Part shown: positions 54,893 through 64,000 of the stretch, one piece after another | Layout: each line of letters opens with the position of its first letter | Numbering within the stretch: position 1 is the stretch's first letter | Translations under genes and position numbers: made by a program | Assembly: GCF_042186555.1 (NCBI RefSeq) | Contig: NC_133326.1 | Coordinates: 441,738,147 to 441,802,146 of the forward strand | Length of the DNA stretch: 64,000 bases | Origin: Aquarana catesbeiana | Taxonomy: Eukaryota; Chordata; Amphibia; Anura; Ranidae | Reading direction: 5' to 3' | Notes under the pieces: generated by a model | The model's input: only the letters and a program-made list of their open reading frames with translations | The model's database searches: none | What the model was told of the DNA's origin: nothing

Positions 54893-56012
54893 TATGTTAA
54901 TTGTCTGCTGATGTGCATTGGCAGCCCATTGTTTTTAAAGCTTAACATAGGTTCTCCTTTTCATTTATAAAGTCTACTATGTCAAGCTGCCACTGGCCAG
55001 TTGTTAACAAGACAGTGTAATATGGATCTAACAGATAAATTAGATGAAAAGATGTAAATGTAAGATGAAAATAAGGCTGCAGTAACCTGGATAACTTATT
55101 GTACAACAAAATCAGTTACATAAAAACATATATAACACAAGTTGAAGGCATTTTGTTTTGCTATAAATTCTAGAAATAGATTTAGACCCTAAATTCTCCC
55201 AGAAGAAAATGCAGTAGTGAATTGAGTGTGTTATCCGTTGTGCTTTGACAGCTGAAATAATTCTCATTTACTAAATAGTGTCACTACTGCTGCAGTTATT
55301 ATAAGTTGGGGGTATGTGGGTCTTAAAGCAGTGGTGGTATCATGCTCAAGAGTAACTCCACTTTTGTTGAGGAAAAAAACATTCCCCTCTGGCTGATCTA
55401 TGTACTTTGTTGCAGATTCCTACCTTTTGTTACTCTGAAGAAATCACTGTGTGTTTGTCTGTGTTCATGTGGGAAAGTGAGTCTATTAGGAGTGGTTTCA
55501 TAATTCTCAATCGGCTGCAGCACCTGCAGGACACTAATGAGTGAAGCTGCTGGGCCTACATCCCTTTAGACATGATTTCCTATTGGGAGTATCTCACCAA
55601 AAATTAATTTTTTGTTGCAGGGGATGCCTAAAATCAGACTTGTATCTTAGTGCAGACTTCTGGGAAAATCAGTGAGCCAATCACACAAGCAGGAAATTAT
55701 GTTTCTGGGGGGTGTTCTGTACACATTCTGTGTACAGAACACCTCCAGGTAGCCGTATTGCATTGTATTTTCAGAAAATTACAGAGCTGCAGATTGAAAG
55801 GGAAAGGTCATTTTTAATAACATTCAATTAAATATGACTTGTATCACAATTGTATATACTAAATTATTTTTTTCGCCATGAAAGTGGAGTTACCCTTTAA
55901 CTATGCGAAGACATTTGAGCAGGATTCATTTTAACCATAATTTACAGCTGAGCAAAATTGGCTCAGTCAATGCTACCTTGGATAAGAGCCCCCAGGCGGT
56001 GCTGGATTTCCC
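54893..56012. other. No supported gene
   Basis: Single-copy-looking sequence. TGAAAGTGGAGTTACCCTTT at about 55878 resembles a dispersed repeat end. Confidence 0.35.
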
Positions 56013-56275
56013 TGAGAGCCGGTTCACACGGGGGCGACTTGTCAGGCGACCTAGCCGCCTGACAAGTCGCCTCCCGTTCTGTACAATGGAACCGTTCTAA
56101 TCGGAGCGATGTAAGTCGCTCCGACTTAGAAGAAAGGTTCCTGTACTACTTTGGGGGCGACTTGCATAGACTTCTATACAGAAGTCGTCTTGCAAGTCGC
56201 CGTGGCAGTCGTGTGCAGGTCGCCTCGGTGAGGCGACCTGCAAGTCGTGCCGCTTCTAGTGTGAACCGGCTCTTA
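56013..56275. mobile_element. MITE with GAGCCGGTTCACAC ends
   Basis: TGAGAGCCGGTTCACAC mirrors GTGTGAACCGGCTCTTA. Inside, 56034-56048 and 56056-56070 are exact 15-base arms (GCGACTTGTCAGGCG) around a 7-base loop, and GGTCGCCTCGGTGAGGCGACC folds again near 56219. Confidence 0.9.
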
Positions 56276-56610
56276 CTGTTATCTGGAGTTGTACAAAGTT
56301 TGAAGTTCCAAAGCGATGCCAGTCTAGTAGAATATCCTTTAAAACAGAACAATCCCTTGTTTGAACTTGCTTTTAACCAGTAAAAATATTGTGACATTGC
56401 TTAAATAAAATTTCTTAATCGTACATCACTTGACACAGAGCCATAGTAATTACTATGTGGGTTATAGGCCACCTTCAGGTGATGGACACTACCACACCCT
56501 AAGACAGGAAGTTTACTCCCTATATAACCCCTCCCACTACTGGGAGTACCTCAGTTTTTTCACCAGTGTCTAAGGTGTTGGTCACGAGTAAAGATGTGCT
56601 GTGGTGAGCT

Positions 56611-58235
56611 CAGTGGCGTAGCGTGTGGGGCTGTGGCCCCTGGGCGCAATATCTAGAGGGGCGCAGAAGTCCCGACTCCTGCTATCCCGACTACTGTCAT
56701 TACGATTTTAGACTCAAGACTCCACACCTGGGAGTACCAAGTGTGCCACTGTCTGCACCTCGCCTCTACCGTTCTCCATGTTTCTGTGCTAGTGCTGCTG
56801 GAGCTTCCCCAGAGATGGACACTCTCTGCGATTGGCTGCACTCATTCATGTGTGGGCACGGCGGCAGGCAGAGCTGGTTTGGCGGGTGATCGTGGCTTGC
56901 TCCCGCCTCACTGTCCAGGTCTCATCGCTGGCTCTGCCTGGGCGGGCTTCCACCACACTCCGCAGTCCACATCTGGGAGACAAGAAGAGCCCGGGTGAGT
57001 GGTGGCTCTGTACTGCCGTGCCAGGGCCGGGCTGGCTGGAGACTAGCAGACTCAGCAGTGAATAGGAAACAGATCAGGTAGGATGGGGATGGCCAGGGTG
57101 ACACCTTCTCTGTCAGGCTGAAATGAGATGGAGGAAGTAAGTTTATCTGAAGTGCCGCTCTTCTACTACTTCTGGGACACCTCACATCCCGGGAAGGTGA
57201 CACATTCCCACAGACTGTGAAATCATAATTGCCAACATGTACCCAGAGCTTTCTGCCTACTCTGTGCTTCATACATGGGGGATCTGTGTATATACAGTAC
57301 ATGGAATGATGGGGGGGGCAGTATATATATAACACATGAGGGGGGCAGTGTGTGTATATAATACATGAGGGTGGGGGGGCAGTGTATATATCATAAAAAG
57401 GGGGGGGGGTCAGTGTATATATAATACTTTGGGGGGAGGTCCGTATATATCATATATGGGGACCAGTGTATATATAATATATGGGGAGTCAGTGTACATA
57501 TATAAATTTTAGTGTATATAAAATATATAGCGTAATGGGTGGGGTTAGTGTATATACAATATATGGGTGTTAGTGTGTATATATAATATATGGGGGTTAG
57601 TGTGTATATACAATATATGGGGGTTAGTGTGTATATACAATATATGGGGGTTAGTGTGTGTATATACACAATATATGGGGGTTAGTGTGTATATATATAA
57701 TATATGGGGGTTAGTGTGTGTATATATAATACATGGGGGTTAGTGAATATATAATATATGGGGGGGCAGTGTGTACATAATACATGGAGGGGCAGTGTGT
57801 AATACATGGGGTGATGGGGGGGGCTCAGTGTATATATAATACATGGGGGGGTCAGTTAGTAATACATGGGGTGATGGGGGTCAGTGTATATATAATACAT
57901 GGGGGGGGTCAGTGTATACATAACACATGGAGGGGCAGTGTGTAATACGTGGGGGGGGGCTCAGTGTTTATATAATACATGGGGGGGTCAGTGTATACAT
58001 AATACATGGAGGGGCAGTGTGTAATACATGGGGTGGTGGTGGGGGGGCAGTGTTTATATAATACATAAGGAGAGGGGGGCAGTGACACAGATGCATTTTT
58101 TTAATTACATACATGTGCTTATGGGGTAAGGGGTTTAATACTGTACTAATGGAAGGGAGTACTAAAAGTACACGAGTTAGGGAGCGCAAATTACTTGACT
58201 TGCCCCAGGTGCTGACAACTCGCGTTACGCCACTG
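56611..58235. mobile_element. Non-autonomous DNA transposon nested in DIRS
   Basis: CAGTGGCGTAGCGTG at the left mirrors GCGTTACGCCACTG at the right. GCT adjoins both ends and may be a short target duplication. The interior is a GC-rich first part (56620-57120) followed by a GGGGTCAGTGTATATATAAT minisatellite. No transposase. Confidence 0.8.
57290..58085 (+). repeat. Minisatellite GGGG(T/G)CAGTGTATATATAATACAT
   Basis: Twenty or more units of about 25-38 bases that alternate a G run with TATATA text; several units read GGGGGTTAGTGTGTATATA. Confidence 0.9.
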
Positions 58236-58730
58236 GCTTTTTAGAGAGCTGGAACCCGGGATCCAGTGCTTTTGTTTATTTTCAGCCATAAGTTTTTTCT
58301 GGCGGGGTGCTATTACAGGTCCAGGAGTGGGATCCCCCGATTAAAAGGGGGCCCCAGTTCCTGAAGGTTTTTAAACAGCCCACCGTGAGAGGTGAAGATG
58401 GGTCTGTTGGTTTTACCACAGAATTCCCTGCGGCGGGAAAGGTAAGTGGAGACTTTTAAGAATTTTAAAGTTTATTATGAATTGTCTCCTTTAAAAAGTA
58501 AATGTTGTCATGCCTAAATGTCACCACTGGGGGCTGTATAGAGCACGTATCTTGTCATGCTTTCCCAGATCATGCTGTGTCAGCAGACGCTGACAGACCT
58601 CTCTCCGGCTAGCAGTCACAGGACTTCGGTAAGACGTTGGGGGGGATTTTTCTCTAAAAAAACACCCCCCCACCCAGACAAAAGCTCTCCCCCTCTTTCT
58701 GAGTAGAGGGAGAAGTAGAACGATCGGCGG

Positions 58731-59350
58731 ATGCCGCTCCGTTCTCCACCACCTCTGTACGACGGTTTGTCACTGCCCCCCTCCTCGCCGCCCTCTCCCC
58801 ACACACACGCCAATCCCATCGAATCGGAGGTCCATGTTCGCGCGGGAAAACGCTCTTTTTTGAAAAGAGGCATAGCAGCGGCAGTTGCTGGACTATTTGC
58901 TCAAGCAATGGATGTGATTTCTTTTGGTAGTCCCTCTGCATTTGTGCATCGGGCTATGGTCAGAAGGGGGGGTAGAAACACCCCAAAAAAGGGCTTAAAA
59001 GGGACTCCTAAAAGCTCTAAATACTATACATTGGCAGTTTCCCCTGAGAGTTCAGGGGTGGCCAGTCAGAATAAGCGATCAGAGCTATAAAATATTGCAA
59101 TTATTTTCAACACTGCAGCCCCTGTCTATTTTACTGAAGAGGGTTTCCCTCAAGCCATGATGGGATTGGCTAGCGGCTTTAATCGCATCCCAGAATGGGA
59201 TAAAATGCGATTTCCCTCAGGGGACCGCGAGAAGGCTGATGACTCCTCTTCTGAGGGGTCAAATGCGAGGGGATCAGCTTCAGAATGTGAAAGATTGATG
59301 GTGCAATTCTTACTGAATTCGTCCACTCCACATTTTTTGCTACTCTTCAC
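58731..59350 (+). pseudogene. DIRS gag-like region
   Basis: Reads with breaks. A frame at 58731-59090 includes KRSFLKRGIAAAVAGLFAQA; after a stop, 59157-59350 continues GLASGFNRIPEWDKMRFPSG. The position before the RT suggests gag, but the assignment rests mainly on order. Confidence 0.4.
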
Positions 59351-60137
59351 TGTCAGTTGATATACCCACTTGCTTGTTTGGGTTCACTAAAGCCTCCTTA
59401 AGCTGTGCATGCCTTTCCTGTCCATTAATTGCTGGAAAGGCTTATATATTCTGAGTGGGATCACCCAGATAAACATTTTTTTTTTCCTCCTATAAAGTTT
59501 TAACACTTTTTCCTATGATGGCTGCTATATACTCTGTGAATGAAAGTTTGACCTGTCCGAAAGACAATGCTCAAATGCTTAGGGATCCAACAGATGAATA
59601 TTTGGAAATTCCTATTAAAAAAAAAAAAAAAACACAAAACTTTTTTTCTGATGTTATAACCTGCGCTAGCAGCAATTGGTGTATGTCAGTCCTTCAAAGA
59701 CCAGTCTGAACAGGTACTCAAGGTTATTCCTGATCAGCAGGCCCAGGATTTAGCCGAGTTACCAGCGGCATTATGTTTGGCAATAGATGGCATGAGAGAT
59801 TCTAGTCTTCAAGCCTCGCGCCTTACGCTTGGCTTGTGCATAGGCATAGAATCTTATGGTTGAAAAGTTGGTCAGCTGAAGCGTCATGCAAAGCTCCTGG
59901 CTAGTTTTCCTTTTCACAGTGAACGGCTGTTTAGGGATGATTTGGATAAATACATCCAAAAATTTTTTTTGTGGAAAAAGTATCCTTTTGCTAATTGGAA
60001 GAGGAGTAAACATACATATTTCATTTAAACAAGCTCCTTCTCCAGTGCTAGGAGCATCTGCCTCCAGGCAGTCACGACGGCCTCCTCCGTCAAGTTCAAG
60101 AAGGAAACTGATGCCTCCTTATGAGGGGGCGGGCACC

Positions 60138-60850
60138 CCCGCTCGCTCAAGTGGGGGGGGGGGGGCAGACTTCCGCAGTTCTCAAGGGTCTGGCAGGAAG
60201 AGTGTAGGAGCCTGCGGCCACATTACCCTGAAAGCACCGGATCTCGTCTGATCTCAGAGGCTAAGCAGGGTCGGGCCTGGTCAATACCTGGATGGGAGAC
60301 CGCCTAGGAATGCCAGGTGACATAGGCTGCAGATGGGTGACTTCCTCAATAACTCAAGGGTACAAACTTGAGTTCCGAAAGTCCCCATCTCCTCGGTTTC
60401 TCAGACTCCAGAGGAAAAGAAGTCTCTTTCAAGCATTGGTCCATCTTTTGTCTCAAAAGATTGATCTTAGTGGTTCCCATGCAAGAGCGGGGATTGGGGT
60501 TTTATTTAAACCTTTTCACGGTACCAAAACCTAATGAGTATGTCAGACCCATTCTAGATCTCAAAGATCTAAACCGGTTTCTGAATATCCGCTCTTTCCA
60601 CATGGAGTCAATCCGATCAGTGGTCTCCATCCTACAAGGTGGAGAACTTCTGGCGTCAATAGACATCAGGGATGCATACCTTCATGTACCTATATTTCCC
60701 GCTCACCAGAAATATCTACGTTTCGAGGTAGAAAATCTTCTTTTTCAGTTTATAGCTCTGCCTTTCGGTCTTCCTACTGCACCTCAAGTATTTACAAAGG
60801 TCTGGTCCTTCCTGAAGTGGACAGGCAGCATCGAAATCTACTATTTCTAA
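60138..60850 (+). pseudogene. DIRS reverse transcriptase segment, split by 5S sequence
   Basis: The reading starts VGGRLPQFSRVWQEEC (60150-60205, after a 14-base G run with excess G), is broken by the 5S sequence, and resumes RWVTSSITQGYKLEFRKSP (60331-60387). Then come FTVPKPNEYVRPILDLKDLN, LLASIDIRDAYLHVPI (motif A, catalytic D) and ALPFGLPTAPQVFTK (motif B). The Y-x-DD motif and the RNase H that should follow are missing; sequence passes directly to recombinase-like text. Confidence 0.85.
60210..60328 (+). rRNA. 5S rRNA-like sequence (probable pseudogene)
   Basis: 119 bases starting GCCTGCGGCCACATTACCCT, with GATCTCGTCTGATCTC, then the internal promoter A box (GGCTAAGCAGGGTCGGGCCT), the C box (TGGATGGGAGACCGCCT) and the closing CCAGGTGACATAGGCT that pairs with the start. 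It is close to the vertebrate 5S consensus but carries about ten apparent changes, and the T run that terminates 5S transcription is not present downstream. It lies inside the DIRS coding region. Confidence 0.9.
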
Positions 60851-60919
60851 ATGGATTCAGCAAGGAGCTGTTCAGGCTTATGGTTTAAAGAGGAGAATTC
60901 CACCCTCTCAAATCAAAAG

Positions 60920-61030
60920 CGCACTCCACTAGGCCTGTTAGTGCTTTGGGGGAGTGCATCGCCAAGCTTCCATGGTCTTCAGTCCATACATTTGCCAGAT
61001 TTTTTCAGGTGAATGTAAAAAAGGCATGAG
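60920..61030 (+). pseudogene. DIRS tyrosine recombinase C-terminal motif
   Basis: In one frame: AHSTRPVSALGECIAKLPWS and SVHTFARFFQVNVKKA, then a stop. AHSTR is the H-x-x-R of the recombinase and WSSVHTFARFY is the usual block with the catalytic tyrosine; here the tyrosine position reads F. The upstream recombinase domain is absent. Confidence 0.75.
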
Positions 61031-61488
61031 GACATCGCCTTTTGGTGTAGTGTGCTGCAGGCAGCAGTATAACTCCTCTAGTCTCAGGTTGCCCTAATTC
61101 TGTTGTGTCTCCCTCCCCTCAGTTGGCATTGCTCTGGGACATCCCACATAGTAATTACTATGGCTCTGTGTCCCGTGATGTACGATTAAGAAAATAGGAT
61201 TTTTATAACAGCTTACTTGTAAAATCCTTTTCTTTGAAGTACATCACGTGTCACAGAGGTCCTTCCCCACTTTCTGGTATACACATGTATTGCTTTGCTA
61301 CAAAAACTGAGGTACTCCCAGTAGTGGGAGAGGTTATATAAGGGAGTGAACTTCCTGTCTTAGGGTGTGCCCGTGTCCATCACCTGAAGGTGGACTATAA
61401 CCCACATAGTAATTACTATGGCTCTGTGTCCCGTGATGTACTTCAAAGAAAAGGATTTTACAGATAAGCTGTTATAAAAATCCTATTT

Positions 61489-61592
61489 TTATAAACTTTT
61501 GAAACTAGAGAAAAAACTGCTCCAGAGCCTGGGAATTTGCATTTGTCGACTCTGCTACCAGTTCTAGTTCCAAACAAAAAAATTACAAAATA
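61489..61592. other. Short spacer
   Basis: Between the DIRS end and the Tc1 end; nothing recognised. Confidence 0.3.
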
Positions 61593-63019
61593 CAGTATCT
61601 CACAAAAGTGAGTACACCCATAACATTTTTGTAAATATTTTATTATATCTTTTCATGTGACAACACTGAAGAAATTGCAGTTTGCTACAATGTAAACTAG
61701 TGAGTGTACAGCTTGTATAACAATGTAAATTTGCTGTCCCCTCATGATAACACACAGCCTCCCTGGTGTCTTGTGACTTGTTAGTGTTACAAGGTCTCAG
61801 GTGTGAATGGGGAGCAGGTGTGTTAAATTTGGTGTTATCGCTCTCATTCTCATACTGGTCACTGGAAGTTCAACATGGCACCTCATGACAAAGAACTCTC
61901 TGAGGATCTGAAAAAAAGAATTGTTGCTCTACATAAAGATGGCCTAGGCTATACGAAGATTGCCAAGACCCTGAAACTGAGCTGCAGCACTGTAGCCAAG
62001 ACCATACAGCGGTTTAACAAGACAGGTTCCACTCAGAACAGGCCTCGTCACGGTCGACCAAAGAAGTTGAGTGCATGTGCTCAGAGTCATATCCAGAGGT
62101 TGTCTATGGGAAATAGATGTATGAGTGCTGCCAGCATTGCTGCAGAGGTTGAAGGGGTGGGGGGGGTCAGCCTGTCAGTGCTCAGACCATAAGCCGCACA
62201 CTGCATCAAATTGGCCTGCATGGCTGTCGTCCCAGAAGGAAGCCTCTTCTAAAGATGATGCACAAGATAAAGACCATCTTGATGAGACCAAGATAAACTT
62301 ATTTGGTTCAGACGGTGTCAAGCGTGTGTGGCAGCAACCAGGTGAGGAGTACAAAGACAAGTGTGTCTTGCCTACAGTCAAGCATGGTGGTGGGAGTGTA
62401 ATGGTCTGGGGCTGCATGAGTGCTGCAGGCACAGGAGTTTCAGTTCATTGAGGGAACAATGAATGCCAACATGTACTGTGACATACTGAAGTAGAGCATG
62501 ATCTCCTCCCTTTGGAGACTGGGCCGCAGGGCAGTATTCCAAAGAATCTGCGGGTAAGGGTGATGGACTGGCCAAGCATGTCTCCAGGCCTAAACCCTAT
62601 TGAGAATCTGTGGGGCATAGGCACACGGAAGGTGGAGGAGCACAAGATCTTTAACATTCACCAGCTCTATGATGTCGTCATGGATGAGTGGAAGAGCACT
62701 CCAGTGGCAACCTGTGAAGCTCTGGTGAACTCCATGCCTAAGAGGGTTAAGGCAGTACTGGAAAATAATGGTGGTCACACAAAATATTGACACTTTGAGC
62801 CCAATTTGGGCATTTTCACTGAGAGGTGTACTCACTTTTGTTGCCAGCGGTTTAGACATTAATGGCTTTGTGTTGAGTTATTTTGAGTGGACAGCAAATT
62901 TACATTGTTATGCAAGTTGTACACTCACTGCTTTAACTTAAAGTGTAATTTCTTCAGTGTTGTCACATGAAAAGGTATAATAAAATATTTACAAAAATGT
63001 GCACTTTTGTGAGATACTG
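61593..63019 (+). mobile_element. Tc1-like transposon, full length but inactivated
   Basis: CAGTATCTCACAAAAGTGAG at the left mirrors CACTTTTGTGAGATACTG at the right, both next to TA. The length is 1427 bp. It is a different Tc1 family from the copies at 5290 and 53298. Confidence 0.95.
61875..62787 (+). pseudogene. Tc1 transposase with deletions
   Basis: Starts MAPHDKELSEDLKKRIVALH with the DNA-binding region (STVAKTIQRFNKTGSTQNRP, RHGRPKKLS). The frame then shifts near 62170. DETKINLFGSDGVKRVWQQP and VLPTVKHGGGSVMVWGCMSA follow, but the stretch before DETK is shortened. Near 62535 the second catalytic D block (HDNDPKHT in relatives) is deleted; the C terminus VMDWPSMSPGLNPIENLWGI and VNSMPKRVKAVLENNGGHTK remains. 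Losing a catalytic residue makes it inactive. Confidence 0.92.
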
Positions 63020-63528
63020 TAACAATATCAAATACAGAAATAGGAGGATTTATACAATCATATTGCACAATATCAAAAATGTTTTATTATTATATAATAG
63101 GTCAATAAAAAGTAAAATTGCCACCAGCTCACATTTAAAAACAAGACACACCACACTAACCACATTTGCTCAGTGTTAAGGATATTCATAGTATCAAATA
63201 AAGACTAGAATGAAAATAAAGTAGTGAACACCTGCATCTTGCGTAACAAAATAGCATTACAGTGATCATGCATTTGCTGGCTAAGTTATTTACTTATAAG
63301 CAAATCAAATAGGGTATTGCTCAAGGCAGTATCCAAACAAGGGGGGGGGGGGGGGGGCAGTATTCTGTCCACTAACTCACCTATTATGGTGGGGATTAAC
63401 GCACCTAAAAGACACAGTAATTAATAAAGAAAGGGGATGAGGTCCCCTTTTAAAAAGATGGTGCTTACTAATCCAAGTAGTTTGACAACTAGAAAAATAA
63501 CTACAGGCATACCCCACTTTTAAGTACG
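63020..63528. other. No supported gene
   Basis: Contains a 17-base G run at 63341-63357. CTACAGGCATACCCCACTTT near 63501 recurs near 23420. Confidence 0.4.
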
Positions 63529-63697
63529 CAATGGGGTTTATTTACTAAAGCTGGAAAGTGCAAAATCAGGCTCACTTCTGCATAGAAACCAATGAGCTTC
63601 CAGGTTTTATTACCAAAGCTTAATGGAACAAGCTGGGGTTAGAAACAGAAGTGAGCCTGATTTTGCACTTTCCAGCTTTAGTAAATAAGCCCCATTG
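63529..63697. mobile_element. Short palindromic MITE
   Basis: CAATGGGGTTTATTTACTAA and TTAGTAAATAAGCCCCATTG are inverted repeats, and the pairing continues through AAGTGCAAAATCAGGCTCAC. Arms of about 50 bases leave a small unpaired middle. Confidence 0.92.
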
Positions 63698-63702
63698 TGT
63701 AC

Positions 63703-64000
63703 TTAAAGTGGAGTTCCACCCAAAAATGGAACTTCCACTTTTTGGATTCCTCCCCCCCTCCAGTGTCACATTTGGCACCTTTCAGGGGGGAGGAGGGAGC
63801 AGATACCTGTCTAATACAGGTATTTGCTCCCACTTCCTGGCATAGATCACCGCGGTGATTGCGGTGACCTATGCCACTTCTGCCGCCTACCCCGTCCTCC
63901 CCCGCTGTATTCTGTGAGACACAGAATACAGCAGGGACCTGAGAGGACACGCAGCGCGACTCGCGCATGCGCAGTAGGGAATCAGGAAGTGAAGCCGCAT
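63703..64000. mobile_element. TTAAAGTGGAGTTCC-type element, cut by the window end
   Basis: Starts TTAAAGTGGAGTTCCACCC as at 14464. GC-rich toward the end; the right terminus lies outside the window. Confidence 0.55.

Larger units (their letters stand above)
56405..61488 (+). mobile_element. DIRS-type retrotransposon, interrupted
   Basis: The block GTACATCAC..GACACAGAGCCATAGTAATTACTATGTGGG occurs near 56425 on the plus strand and inverted near 61150-61180 and again near 61400-61440. Inverted ends plus an internal complementary copy are the DIRS layout. Between them are a gag-like frame, a DIRS-type reverse transcriptase segment and a tyrosine recombinase C terminus. It has been invaded by a CAGTGGCGTA-type transposon (56611-58235) and by a 5S rRNA sequence (60210-60328), and it has a deletion between the RT and recombinase parts. 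It is inactive. Confidence 0.85.

Noticed and set aside
57391..57669. 92-codon minus-strand frame rich in YIYTLTPI
   Set aside because: It is the TATATA/GGGG minisatellite translated on the minus strand.
61875..62787. Functional Tc1 transposase
   Set aside because: The second catalytic block is deleted and at least two frameshifts are present.

Overview
The window is vertebrate nuclear DNA, most likely from a ranid-type frog. Three kinds of evidence point there: one single-exon host coding region that is clearly the orthologue of human C5orf24; a mix of L1, L2, CR1, Penelope-like, DIRS, Tc1/mariner, hAT and piggyBac elements typical of amphibian genomes; and many short inverted-repeat elements of kinds I associate with large frog genomes. 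There are no operons, ribosome binding sites or CRISPR arrays, and almost every other open frame lies inside a transposon or a minisatellite. Species and family names come from remembered motifs, because no search could be run.

Layout. 0-8 kb: a Tc1 remnant, a TTAA-bounded element, a Penelope-like reverse transcriptase relic and a second Tc1 copy split by a nested insertion. 8-20 kb: a second TTAA-bounded element, a C-rich minisatellite with higher-order structure (10.08-10.72 kb), an L2 LINE fragment, a long TTAA-family copy, and a decayed piggyBac transposase (16.8-18.35 kb) whose upstream end (to 19.2 kb) matches the TTAA-bounded elements. 20-31 kb: mostly MITEs, a CR1-like fragment, and a minisatellite split by a hAT-like element with a perfect 8-bp target duplication. 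31.8-38.95 kb: a complete L1 retrotransposon on the minus strand with both ORFs open and a perfect 16-bp target-site duplication. 40-48.6 kb: two TTAA-family copies head to head, an element with arms of about 130 bp containing an L2 LINE, a Tc1/mariner relic and another TTAA-family copy. 50.1-50.66 kb: the C5orf24 coding exon, preceded by a clear splice acceptor and followed by probable 3' UTR. 53.3-54.9 kb: a nearly intact Tc1 transposon. 56.4-61.5 kb: a DIRS-type element interrupted by another transposon and by a 5S rRNA-like sequence. 61.6-63.0 kb: a third full-length but inactivated Tc1. The window ends in MITEs.

How the parts relate. The only host gene visible is C5orf24; the rest reads as intergenic or intronic sequence built from successive insertions. 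The most useful observations are the intact L1, with its unusually long and G-rich inter-ORF spacer; the apparent link between a minisatellite-carrying TTAA-bounded family and a piggyBac transposase copy, supported by a hairpin at the same place in several members; and the 5S rRNA sequence lodged inside the DIRS reverse transcriptase. I did not find a convincing new biological system.
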